From assembly GCA_024641445.1 (NCBI GenBank), contig JAHEDA010000181.1:1-5355 (forward strand): a DNA stretch of 5,355 bases, written 5' to 3'. Under the pieces are notes generated by a model. That model saw only the letters and a program-made list of their open reading frames with translations, was not told the DNA's origin and made no database searches. Position numbers and translations under genes: made by a program. The DNA comes from Gammaproteobacteria bacterium (GTDB lineage Bacteria > Pseudomonadota > Gammaproteobacteria > UBA6429 > Thiohalophilaceae). Shown here in pieces: positions 1 to 5,355 of this stretch; position 1 is the stretch's first letter; every line of letters begins with the position of its first letter.

Positions 1-274
1 GGGAAGGATATTTCTTTGCCAACACGCTGATTTCATCCGTATCAAAACTGACAAAGGGCCGTGGCGGTGACATTAGAATAGCCCTGTCGATACCCGCTGC
101 ATCCATAATCTCGAGCGTAGATTTGGCCGCTGCCTCGAACCCGCCCACCTCACCTTTATCGCCCACGATATGGAAATGCACATCAATCCAGCCGTCACCC
201 GCAAGCGCGATCCCACTCATTAGTGGGCCAAGACTAAACACAAAGAACACAGCACGTAACAAACGAGTGAGCAT
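1..274 (-). CDS. Exported amidohydrolase-like protein, N-terminal part (runs off window)
   Basis: The 91 visible codons begin with a signal peptide: a basic start (LTRLLR), a hydrophobic core and a likely signal peptidase I cut at ALA-G after residue 25. The mature protein opens with GWIDVHFH, where H33 and H35 form the HxH metal-binding motif at the end of strand 1 in amidohydrolase TIM barrels, as in the amidohydrolase_2 group (PF04909). The stretch EIMDAAGIDRAILMSPP fits the next helix and strand, the 'helix, then G(I/V)dravl' pattern usual in that group. It is therefore probably a periplasmic metal-dependent hydrolase or decarboxylase of unknown substrate. The start at 274 is preferred over an in-frame ATG at 280 because GGAG at 285-282 lies 7 bases from the former and only 1 from the latter. 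The rest of the catalytic residues are outside the window, so the exact reaction cannot be judged. Confidence 0.8.
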   Translation of the reverse strand, partial: MLTRLLRAVFFVFSLGPLMSGIALAGDGWIDVHFHIVGDKGEVGGFEAAAKSTLEIMDAAGIDRAILMSPPRPFVSFDTDEISVLAKKYPS

Positions 275-330
275 GGACATTCTCCAAATCAGTAAATTTA
301 CTGCAAAGTAGAGGGGATGATTCTATATAC

Positions 331-353
331 CCCGGGCACAGTCAATGCCCGGG
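331..353 (-). terminator. GC-rich hairpin between two minus-strand genes
   Basis: A perfect 8-bp inverted repeat, CCCGGGCA and TGCCCGGG, with a 7-base loop begins directly after the TAG stop of the anchored beta-protein gene and lies 57 bases before the start of the amidohydrolase-like gene. There is no T-run on either side (the minus-strand sequence after it is GTATATAG), so it is not a classic intrinsic terminator. It may be a weak or Rho-assisted terminator, or an mRNA 3'-end stabiliser that separates expression of the two genes. Confidence 0.4.
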
Positions 354-1055
354 CTACTCAGGCAGGAACAAATGGATGGGCGGTGGACGTGGCAGGTCTC
401 TCTTGCGCTTGTAGACCCAGACCACTACAACAGTAATGAACAGGACGAGAACAATCAGCCAGAGTGCAGAGGGGTCACTATCGAACCGCAGATTGTCACA
501 TAAGGCGACGGCGACATTTCCAGAAGTGCCCAGGGACACCTTGCTAATCTGATTACTCGAGGTCCTAACCGTAAGAGTTTGAAAGCTATTGAGCTGACTA
601 CCAATGGCGCTACCGACTACATTCCCGTTTACATCCAGCGCAATCATGTTGGCATAGGCAAGCTGATTTAACGGCTCGGGAACCAGCACCGTCTTGGCAT
701 CGATCGCTACCGTCTTTACCGGATTTGAGAACGTTGCAATAACCCGCCCGGTAAATTGATCGCGCACACCAGGGGCGCCATCTTTCACTGGCGCAACCGT
801 GTTTGGTAGAGACGCGGTAAAGGTTGAGGCCCGCGCATAGATCCCATTGGCAATCGATGGGTCTGCACACGCCGTTCCATCACAAGAAAAGCTTACACCC
901 CGGGATTGGTAGTGAGTTCGAATATCAGTTTTGTCTGACACATCGTCAAAGTTGATTATTGTCTGGGCAAAGGCGGCTGATGAGAGTAACCAGCAAAACA
1001 AGGATAGTAAAAGACCAGATTTATCCCCTTTAACAGAGTGAGTAGGTACACGCAT
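354..1055 (-). CDS. Secreted beta-sandwich-like protein with C-terminal membrane anchor
   Basis: A 233-residue protein with a signal peptide (hydrophobic core from about residue 14, likely cut AFA-Q after residue 30). The mature region starts INFDD, then YQSRGVSFSC, and ends near CDNLRF at about residues 186-191. This layout ('FDD ... GV.F ... DNLRF') is common in secreted jelly-roll-like domains, many of them in PEP-CTERM proteins. Residues about 197-215 form one strongly hydrophobic helix, followed by the basic stop-transfer KRKRD and a proline-rich tail. No PEP, LPXTG or Gly-Gly sorting motif precedes the helix, so a plain type I anchor is most likely, with the beta domain in the periplasm. 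Three cysteines lie in the exported part (about 58, 63 and 186), and C58/C63 could pair. AAGGAG lies 5 bases before the ATG. Function is unknown. Confidence 0.85.
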   Translation of the reverse strand: MRVPTHSVKGDKSGLLLSLFCWLLSSAAFAQTIINFDDVSDKTDIRTHYQSRGVSFSCDGTACADPSIANGIYARASTFTASLPNTVAPVKDGAPGVRDQFTGRVIATFSNPVKTVAIDAKTVLVPEPLNQLAYANMIALDVNGNVVGSAIGSQLNSFQTLTVRTSSNQISKVSLGTSGNVAVALCDNLRFDSDPSALWLIVLVLFITVVVVWVYKRKRDLPRPPPIHLFLPE

Positions 1056-1065
1056 AGGAGCTCCT
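1056..1065 (-). promoter_or_regulatory. Ribosome binding site inside a perfect palindrome
   Basis: The Shine-Dalgarno AGGAG of the anchored beta-protein gene is half of the 10-base palindrome AGGAGCTCCT, which directly abuts the ATG at 1055. The other half (CTCCT) is an anti-Shine-Dalgarno sequence. A hairpin within one molecule would need a zero-base loop and so cannot form fully, but CTCCT could pair with another GGAG, or the site could pair between transcripts. Confidence 0.4.
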
Positions 1066-1140
1066 TTCGTTATGGCTGAAAAATGAACAACGATACGCTC
1101 ACCTCAATGTGTAAGTACCGCTTCATTGAAGCTCATGATT

Positions 1141-1169
1141 ATTTTGCGCGTGATTTTGTAGACTTGCAA
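1141..1169 (-). promoter_or_regulatory. Possible sigma70 promoter for the anchored beta-protein gene
   Basis: Reading leftward, TTGCAA (1169-1164) and CAAAAT (1146-1141) are separated by 17 bases. Each hexamer matches the consensus at about four of six positions. It would give an untranslated leader of roughly 80 bases before the start at 1055. The surrounding 224-base gap (1056-1279) shows nothing else convincing, and co-transcription with the gene starting at 1663 remains possible. Confidence 0.3.
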
Positions 1170-1279
1170 CAATCCCATAACGCTAAGGCCATTTCTAACC
1201 CAGACTCATCACGCCGCGATAGCAAACATTGAATTACTTTGTTGAGAGGCCTGAAATGAGTGAATAACTGAATACATAA

Positions 1280-1663
1280 CTATTTTGATACACCCTCTGG
1301 ATGGTTTTTCAACTTATCAAGGAGCCACTGCATCGCCTCATCATATTCATCAAAGAAACCCATACTATAGAATTTCGGTGAGAACAAACCGCTCAGAGGC
1401 CAGGGCCGCTTCTTGTATTTAACCACGGCCACAAAATCGACCACCTTGGCAGAGGCCAACATCATATTGGCTTTAAATGTATAAGAATATGTATTTTTAC
1501 GGTTGACTAAACATGCCCGCACCCTTGGTTCAATGGCACGCACGGCAGTAAAAAATTCCGTCGTCATTTCGGGCGTAACATCCACCCCCGCGTCGATGAT
1601 AATCTCCAGCACCCCATTATCGTGATGGAGAAATGTACCAATGCTTATATGATATTCTTTCAT
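1280..1663 (-). CDS. Small SpoIIAA/STAS-like protein of unknown function
   Basis: A 127-residue cytosolic protein with no signal peptide or membrane helix. The pattern of strands and helices resembles the SpoIIAA-like (STAS/SEC14-related) small proteins common in bacteria: a first strand hairpin (ISIGTFLHHDNGVLEIIID), a helix (TPEMTTEFFTAVRAI), a strand ending CLVN, a central helix, a strand VDFVAVVKY, then F103-F104-DEYDEAMQWLL (about 103-115), the usual 'F.d..eA..WL' C-terminal helix. These proteins are generally thought to bind a partner or ligand rather than catalyse. No serine phosphorylation site can be assigned with confidence. The ATG at 1663 is chosen over an adjacent TTG at 1666 because a weak GAGAA lies 7 bases upstream of it. 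The gene diverges from the lipid-enzyme operon across a 273-base gap. The gene call is firm; the family assignment is from fold pattern only. Confidence 0.75.
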   Translation of the reverse strand: MKEYHISIGTFLHHDNGVLEIIIDAGVDVTPEMTTEFFTAVRAIEPRVRACLVNRKNTYSYTFKANMMLASAKVVDFVAVVKYKKRPWPLSGLFSPKFYSMGFFDEYDEAMQWLLDKLKNHPEGVSK

Positions 1664-1754
1664 CAATATTTTCTCGGCGCTTCTCAGTGGTTAATATGGC
1701 ATACAGATAAACTAATTATTCTGCCCCAGGCTTGTCAGTGGCCAGGCATTTTAG

Positions 1755-1783
1755 TTAAAACTGACTGCAACACCCGGTATAAT
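1755..1783 (+). promoter_or_regulatory. Probable sigma70 promoter of the four-gene operon
   Basis: A perfect -10 box TATAAT (1778-1783) lies 17 bases downstream of TTAAAA (1755-1760), which matches the -35 consensus at four of six positions. Transcription would start near 1790, leaving a leader of about 147 bases before the first start codon at 1937. This is the best promoter-like site in the window and faces the rightward operon. Confidence 0.55.
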
Positions 1784-1813
1784 TTTCGACTGGAACTGAT
1801 GTTCTTAGCCCCC

Positions 1814-1837
1814 TTCGCCAGCCAGGCGAATTTTATT
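1814..1837 (+). terminator. Attenuator-like hairpin in the operon leader
   Basis: TTCGCC (1814-1819) and GGCGAA (1825-1830) form a 6-bp stem around the loop AGCCA, followed at once by TTTTATT (1831-1837). This has the form of a short intrinsic terminator on the plus strand. It sits about 30 bases after the -10 box at 1778-1783 and 100 bases before the first gene, so it could end part of the transcripts early. No leader peptide with its own ribosome site and no known riboswitch core is seen in the leader. The stem is short, so it may be leaky or not function. Confidence 0.4.
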
Positions 1838-1936
1838 AAATACCCACACGAATCGTTCTTTATGCAAGGGCATGTTCCCATAGGATTCTTACTGTATTAT
1901 TCTCGACCTTCATGCTGATATTTACGGGGGGATACG

Positions 1937-2212
1937 ATGAACAAGACCACTTCGGTTGTAACCCTGGTGATTAAGATACTCCTGTTACTGCTTGGCGCAC
2001 TCATGCTGATTGGTGGTGGCGCATGCGTAGCCAGCAACACCTATTTTATTATTTCGAGCCTGCCGAGCTTTGCCGATTTGGGCCTGTTTTTCACCCTCAT
2101 GGGTATTTCGGCCATTGTAGCAGTAACAGGTTGGTGGTTGATTAGGTTATCGAGGTCGACGCTATTCCCTCGGGCCAGCAAAACTGCCGATACCGAGACT
2201 ATAAAAGACTAA
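1937..2212 (+). CDS. Small two-helix membrane protein
   Basis: A 91-residue protein, not recognised as a named family. It has a short basic N-terminus, a long hydrophobic helix at about residues 7-32 that includes a GGGAC turn, a loop of about 14 residues, a second helix at about 46-69 ending in WWLIRLSR, and a polar C-terminal tail of about 20 residues. Both termini are predicted to be cytoplasmic from the flanking positive charges. The GGAC sequence is not a good lipobox. A G-rich ribosome site (GGGGG, 1926-1930) precedes the ATG by 6 bases. It is the first gene of the rightward unit and ends 41 bases before the lipoprotein-like gene. It may be an accessory or partner of the membrane proteins that follow, but nothing in its sequence states a function. 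Confidence 0.75.
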   Translation: MNKTTSVVTLVIKILLLLLGALMLIGGGACVASNTYFIISSLPSFADLGLFFTLMGISAIVAVTGWWLIRLSRSTLFPRASKTADTETIKD

Positions 2213-2253
2213 ATTCCAGCATTGGAATGGCGCAAGTTTGTAAGGGGAGTTCG

Positions 2254-2940
2254 ATGGGGTATCAAATAAGGTGGTGGACACTGGTGGGAGGATTCAGCCT
2301 GCTGATCGCCGGTTCGCTGGGGTGTGCCACCATGATGGCCGTTGATTCCACCAGAGGTAACAATTACATACCAAAACCCGTTCTGCAAGACGAGATTGTT
2401 GCGATTGGACAACCGGATGAGACGCTTGCGAAAAAACTCGGCCAGCCCGATGTGATTGCCTTTCTCGGTCGCAAAAACACCTACATGCTTTACAAGGGTG
2501 GTAAGGAGCTGGAGGCGATCTCCAAGCTGGAGCTCAATGGCAGACACATGAGCATTGACTCCAACACGAATCATAATCTTTACTTAAAAGACAATAAACT
2601 ATGGGGCAGGCTGTCACTCACCTATGGGCGTGGCAGCAAGGTCTCCGCTGAGGAAGAGACCATTCTCGCGCAGGCCAACTTCACCCGGATTGGCAAAACA
2701 TCTGTCTATGAAAAATTCATCAACATTGAAGGCCTCGTCTACCCACCCCTCCCGCTCTCCGACGCGCAAATGTCAAAACTAGCGACCTATCGAAAACTAA
2801 GCCTCTATGACCCTACCGATAAGTCACCTCCCACATCATTAGCCCAGGTCATTCTCGTCCCCTTGGCCGTGGCAGTCGATGTCGTCCTCGCGCCGGTGTA
2901 TCTGTTTGCCGGTGTGGTCATGCTTGTCGCCTTGCCTTGA
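2254..2940 (+). CDS. Lipoprotein-like envelope protein with hydrophobic C-terminus
   Basis: A 228-residue protein. The N-terminus (YQIRWW, then a hydrophobic core) ends in SLGC with C24 as a candidate lipidated cysteine; serine at -3 departs from the usual lipobox, so lipidation is likely but not certain. The middle region is soluble and contains two GQPD repeats (52-55 and 63-66). The C-terminus after about residue 193 is strongly hydrophobic with the pattern VPLAVAVDVVLAPVYL, which recalls the 'P.A.avD.v..P' end of small YceK/YidQ-type lipoproteins, although this protein is about twice their length. The start at 2254 is preferred to an upstream in-frame ATG (2227) because AAGGGGAG lies 4 bases before it and because it gives a compact signal sequence. 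It lies 41 bases after the small membrane gene and 13 before the Lgt-like gene. Function is unknown; outer-membrane or periplasmic location is expected. Confidence 0.8.
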   Translation: MGYQIRWWTLVGGFSLLIAGSLGCATMMAVDSTRGNNYIPKPVLQDEIVAIGQPDETLAKKLGQPDVIAFLGRKNTYMLYKGGKELEAISKLELNGRHMSIDSNTNHNLYLKDNKLWGRLSLTYGRGSKVSAEEETILAQANFTRIGKTSVYEKFINIEGLVYPPLPLSDAQMSKLATYRKLSLYDPTDKSPPTSLAQVILVPLAVAVDVVLAPVYLFAGVVMLVALP

Positions 2941-2953
2941 TCGGGGACAAGTA

Positions 2954-3706
2954 ATGTTCCCCCTCACCTCGTATCCGCACCTGGTTCACGCCGTGTTTGA
3001 GGCCGCCGCGATCTCCGGCGGCGCGTTTTATTACCGCTACCTCATGCGAAGAGACGGTGTGTCTAACCAGGCCTTAATGAAGGGCGGGCGCTTTGCTGTA
3101 CTGATGGGCTGTCTCTTCGGCGCGGCCCTTGGCAACAAACTCATGTTCTGGCTGGAGGTGCCACACCTGTTGCCGTTGTACTGGGACAAACCCGAGCTAT
3201 GGTTTGCCGGTCAGTCTATGGTCGGCGGCCTGCTGGGTGGACTTCTCGGGGTTGAGCTGGCAAAAAAATTAACCGGGTTTGCAGCGTCCACGGGCGACGC
3301 CTTCGTCTTTCCCATATTGCTCGGGCTGATCATCGGCCGCCTAGGCTGCTTCAGTGCCGGTCTGGAGGATGGCACCTATGGACTGGCAACCACCTTGCCA
3401 TGGGGCATCGATTTTGGCGACGGCATACCACGACACCCCACCCAGCTCTATGAAATCGCCTTCACCTTAGTCTTGTGGCGCATGTTGCGGTATGCACAAC
3501 CACGGTGGCGTCAGCAGCCGGGGCTGCTGTTTAAGGTGATGCTCAGCAGTTATCTGTTGTGGCGTCTGCTGGTGGATGCCCTCAAACCAAATCCATATGA
3601 ATACGGGCTGGGTTTGTCAGGCATTCAGGTGGCGTGCCTCGTCGCCTTACTTATCTATATCCCGCTCTCCATTATGCAACTACGCAAACAAAGGGCAGCG
3701 GCATGA
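2954..3706 (+). CDS. Divergent Lgt-family membrane protein (prolipoprotein diacylglyceryl transferase-like)
   Basis: A 250-residue inner-membrane protein with about seven hydrophobic segments. True Lgt moves diacylglyceryl from phosphatidylglycerol to the lipobox cysteine. Family marks are present: SMVGGLLGG (88-96, equivalent to the SFHGGLLG region), GRLGCFSAG (128-136, the Lgt signature region), PWGI (149-152), RHPTQLYE (160-167) and WRLLVD (203-208). R129 and R204 match E. coli R143 and R239, and D208 stands where E243 is. But the H103 position is V90 and the N146 position is C132, and the periplasmic head domain is short. By alignment from memory it is thus an Lgt paralogue whose acceptor or activity may differ, not the housekeeping enzyme. 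GGGGA lies 6 bases before the chosen ATG; an upstream in-frame ATG at 2879 lies inside the previous gene and would add a non-membrane stretch. It overlaps the radical SAM gene by ATGA. Confidence 0.85.
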   Translation: MFPLTSYPHLVHAVFEAAAISGGAFYYRYLMRRDGVSNQALMKGGRFAVLMGCLFGAALGNKLMFWLEVPHLLPLYWDKPELWFAGQSMVGGLLGGLLGVELAKKLTGFAASTGDAFVFPILLGLIIGRLGCFSAGLEDGTYGLATTLPWGIDFGDGIPRHPTQLYEIAFTLVLWRMLRYAQPRWRQQPGLLFKVMLSSYLLWRLLVDALKPNPYEYGLGLSGIQVACLVALLIYIPLSIMQLRKQRAAA

Positions 3707-5175
3707 GCCGAAAAAATCGCCCCTGGTTGTTTTACGACACCACGTCCTCGGTGTGTTCGAGCTGTCTACGTCAAGTCGAGGCCAAGGTCATCATCAAGGG
3801 TGACGATGTCCTGCTGGAAAAGTGGTGCCCGGCACACGGTTTTGAGCGCACCCTGATCTGTGACGATGCCGAATACTATCGGCTGTGTCGCGAGGTCTAT
3901 GTTAAGCATCCGGAAATGCCGCAGCAGTTTAATACCGGCATGGCCTATGGCTGCCCCTACGATTGCGGCCTCTGCCCTGATCACATGCAGCACTCCTGTT
4001 TGTCGATCGTTGAGATCACCGACAACTGCAACCTCACTTGTCCAGTATGTTTTGCGGAATCCTCCCCGCAGGAAGCGCACAAACCATTGAGTGATGTGAT
4101 CGCCATGCTCGATGCAGTGGTCGCAAACGAGGGCGAACCAGATGTAGTGCAAATTTCGGGCGGCGAACCGACCCTGCACCCGGAGTTCTTTACCATCCTC
4201 GATGCCGCCAAGGCCCGCCCCATTCGCCACCTGATGATCAACACCAATGGTTTGAAGATCGCGACCGATGCGGAATTCAGTACCAGACTTGCGCGCTATG
4301 CACCGGGTCTGGAAATTTATCTGCAATTCGATTCGCTCCGCGATGCCACCCTCAAACAGATCCGTGGTGCCACCCTCGCTGAGAATCATCAACGCGCGTT
4401 GGAACGACTGGAGGCCCTCGGGATCTCAACCACGCTGGTAATGACGGTGCTGCCCGGCATCAATGACGATCAGATCGGCGAGGTTATTCAACATGCCTTG
4501 CAGTGGAAGTGCGTGCGCGGTGTGACCCTGCAACCAGTCAGTGAGGTGGGGCGGCTCAACGTCGAGGTGCCGAGAAAGCGCTTGACCGTGAGCGGAATAC
4601 GTCGTGCCATCGCCGACCAGTCACAGCTCTTTAGTAAGGAAGACGTGGTGCCGGTGCCGTGCAACCCCGACACCCTGGCCATGGCCTACGCGCTCAAACT
4701 TGATAACGAGGTCATCCCACTGACGCGTCATCTCGGCCCTGAGGCGCTACTCGCGGGTCCTCGCAATACCATCGTCTTCGAACGCGACCCGGCGCTAAAG
4801 GAACAGGTGTTCAAGCTCTTTTCCACCCATCATTCGCCCGCGTCACAGGCATCCTGTCTATCAGAATTACTCTGTTGTCTACCCATGGTCGCCGCGCCCA
4901 ATCTTGGTTATGAGAATGTGTTCCGTGTCCTCATCGTACAGTTCATGGACATCCATAACCTCGACCTGCGCGCACTAAAGAAGTCCTGCATCCACTTCGC
5001 CCAGCCCGACGGCAAACTGATCCCGTTTGAGGCCTATAATTTGTTTTATCGTGGCAAGCGATTAAATCAAACCCAGGTCATTCAGGCTGAGATTAACGTG
5101 AACACGCTGTTGCGGAAGCAGACGGTCGATGCCATGCACACACAGACTGATCATCAAGAAAAGACCGTAGTCTGA
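3703..5175 (+). CDS. Tes-like radical SAM protein (COG1964 group)
   Basis: A 490-residue cytosolic iron-sulfur enzyme. In order: C18-x2-C21 and C42-x2-H45 (with C53 and C62 nearby), which suit a rubredoxin- or zinc-type site; C84-x3-C88-x2-C91 plus C99, in GCPYDCGLCPDH, an auxiliary cluster motif; the radical SAM core C109-x3-C113-x2-C116; SGGEP (152-156) for SAM binding; an NTNG strand (180-183); and a C-terminal part with C320, C385, C391, C392 and C429. This layout matches the COG1964 family, whose best known member, archaeal Tes (MJ0619), joins lipid chains by C-C bond formation to make tetraether lipids using several iron-sulfur clusters and a mononuclear iron. The bacterial substrate is unknown; a lipid chain is a reasonable guess. 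The start at 3703 overlaps the previous stop (ATGA), with AAGGG 7 bases upstream; an in-frame ATG at 3634 would only extend into the Lgt-like gene. Confidence 0.9.
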   Translation: MSRKNRPWLFYDTTSSVCSSCLRQVEAKVIIKGDDVLLEKWCPAHGFERTLICDDAEYYRLCREVYVKHPEMPQQFNTGMAYGCPYDCGLCPDHMQHSCLSIVEITDNCNLTCPVCFAESSPQEAHKPLSDVIAMLDAVVANEGEPDVVQISGGEPTLHPEFFTILDAAKARPIRHLMINTNGLKIATDAEFSTRLARYAPGLEIYLQFDSLRDATLKQIRGATLAENHQRALERLEALGISTTLVMTVLPGINDDQIGEVIQHALQWKCVRGVTLQPVSEVGRLNVEVPRKRLTVSGIRRAIADQSQLFSKEDVVPVPCNPDTLAMAYALKLDNEVIPLTRHLGPEALLAGPRNTIVFERDPALKEQVFKLFSTHHSPASQASCLSELLCCLPMVAAPNLGYENVFRVLIVQFMDIHNLDLRALKKSCIHFAQPDGKLIPFEAYNLFYRGKRLNQTQVIQAEINVNTLLRKQTVDAMHTQTDHQEKTVV

Positions 5176-5236
5176 CTCGCTATTAAGTCGGCAAGATTCT
5201 GTCCGTTGGGGATTTTACACGGTTACGTTTTGGCTT

Positions 5237-5260
5237 GGGACTGTTCATAATTCTGTGTCA
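5237..5260 (+). repeat. Probable left terminal end of an IS256-family element
   Basis: GGGACTGTTCATAATTCTGTG and the three bases TCA after it resemble the terminal repeats of bacterial mutator-type (IS256) elements, whose inner part often reads TTCTGTGT or TTGTGTA. It lies 32 bases before the transposase start. The right end is beyond the window, so the repeat pairing and the 8-9 base target duplication (the left copy would be about 5229-5236) cannot be checked. Confidence 0.5.
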
Positions 5261-5292
5261 TTTCTTTAAACTGTTACGAAGAGGAATGATAC

Positions 5293-5355
5293 ATGAAAAA
5301 GCAGATAAACTTCGATATGGACGCGGCGATCAAGGCATTGCGTGAGGGCAAAGAC
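5293..5355 (+). CDS. IS256-family transposase, first 21 codons (runs off window)
   Basis: The start follows GAGGAA (5281-5286) by 6 bases. The visible residues, MKKQINFDMDAAIKALREGKD, resemble the N-termini of mutator-type transposases ('..FD.d.Al.AL..G..l.GKdG'), which use a DDE active site to move the element by a copy-out route through a circular intermediate. Only the N-terminus is visible, so integrity and the catalytic residues cannot be judged. Confidence 0.65.
   Translation, partial: MKKQINFDMDAAIKALREGKD

Larger units (their letters stand above)
5237..5355 (+). mobile_element. Left part of a probable IS256-family insertion sequence
   Basis: The terminal repeat-like end and the transposase start together mark a mobile element that enters the window from the right. 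It begins 61 bases after the stop of the Tes-like gene. The gap 5176-5236 shows no convincing terminator for the upstream operon, so read-through into the element, or disruption of a further operon gene, is possible. Confidence 0.6.

Noticed and set aside
123..311. 62-codon open frame on the plus strand
   Set aside because: It lies antisense to the signal peptide and HxH region of the amidohydrolase-like gene, which has a clear start, ribosome site and motif.
320..345. Possible minus-strand promoter TTGACT ... TAGAAT before the amidohydrolase-like gene
   Set aside because: Both hexamers look good, but the spacer is only 14 bases and the -35 lies in the loop of the hairpin at 331-353, so it was not listed as a promoter.
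1622..1918. Open frame of 98 codons on the plus strand in the divergent gap
   Set aside because: It overlaps the start of the minus-strand STAS-like gene, contains the operon promoter and the leader hairpin, has no clear ribosome site and its product has no family-like pattern. It is most likely a chance frame.
2209..2574. 121-codon open frame on the minus strand
   Set aside because: It is a shadow of the lipoprotein-like gene; its product shows no signal, domain or ribosome site.
2954..3706. Calling this gene the housekeeping lgt
   Set aside because: Two positions important in Lgt are changed and the context is a radical SAM enzyme rather than thyA, which often follows lgt in proteobacteria, so the symbol was withheld.
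3766..4392. 208-codon open frame on the minus strand
   Set aside because: It is antisense to the radical SAM core, whose cysteine and GGEP motifs show that the plus strand is the coding one.
5210..5236. ATTTTACAC near 5213-5221 as the right end of a second, older IS256-like element
   Set aside because: TTTTACAC recalls the inverted right end of some IS256 elements, but the match is short and no transposase remnant lies upstream; the Tes-like gene is intact.

Overview
The window looks like chromosomal DNA of a Gram-negative bacterium, most likely a proteobacterium of intermediate GC. The signs are signal-peptide and lipoprotein-like proteins, Shine-Dalgarno sites, dense short-spaced operons and a mutator-type (IS256-like) insertion sequence. 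No species can be named from the sequence.

Left part, minus strand (about 1-1663). Three genes read leftward: a small cytosolic protein that looks like a SpoIIAA/STAS-type fold (1663 to 1280), a secreted beta-rich protein held by a C-terminal membrane helix (1055 to 354), and the first 91 codons of an exported amidohydrolase-like metalloenzyme (274 to the window edge). A GC-rich hairpin sits exactly between the last two.

Centre, divergent region (1664-1936). This 273-base stretch holds a good sigma70-type promoter facing right (TTAAAA, 17 bases, TATAAT) and, about 30 bases downstream of its -10, a hairpin followed by a T-rich run that could act as an attenuator. The long open frame across this stretch looks spurious.

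Right part, plus strand (1937-5175). Four tightly packed genes look like one transcription unit: a two-helix membrane protein, a lipoprotein-like protein with a hydrophobic C-terminus, a divergent Lgt-family (prolipoprotein diacylglyceryl transferase-like) membrane protein, and a radical SAM protein of the COG1964 group that includes the archaeal tetraether lipid synthase Tes (MJ0619). The last two overlap by ATGA, which implies coupled translation. The Lgt-like protein lacks two residues important in true Lgt, and the radical SAM protein carries the cysteine layout of a multi-cluster enzyme. The most interesting reading is a membrane-lipid or lipoprotein modification unit: an envelope lipid-handling protein paired with an iron-sulfur enzyme that may act on unactivated carbon in lipid chains. 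That function is inference.

Right edge (5237-5355). The left end and first 21 codons of a probable IS256-family element lie 61 bases after the radical SAM gene, so the original downstream neighbour may have been displaced.
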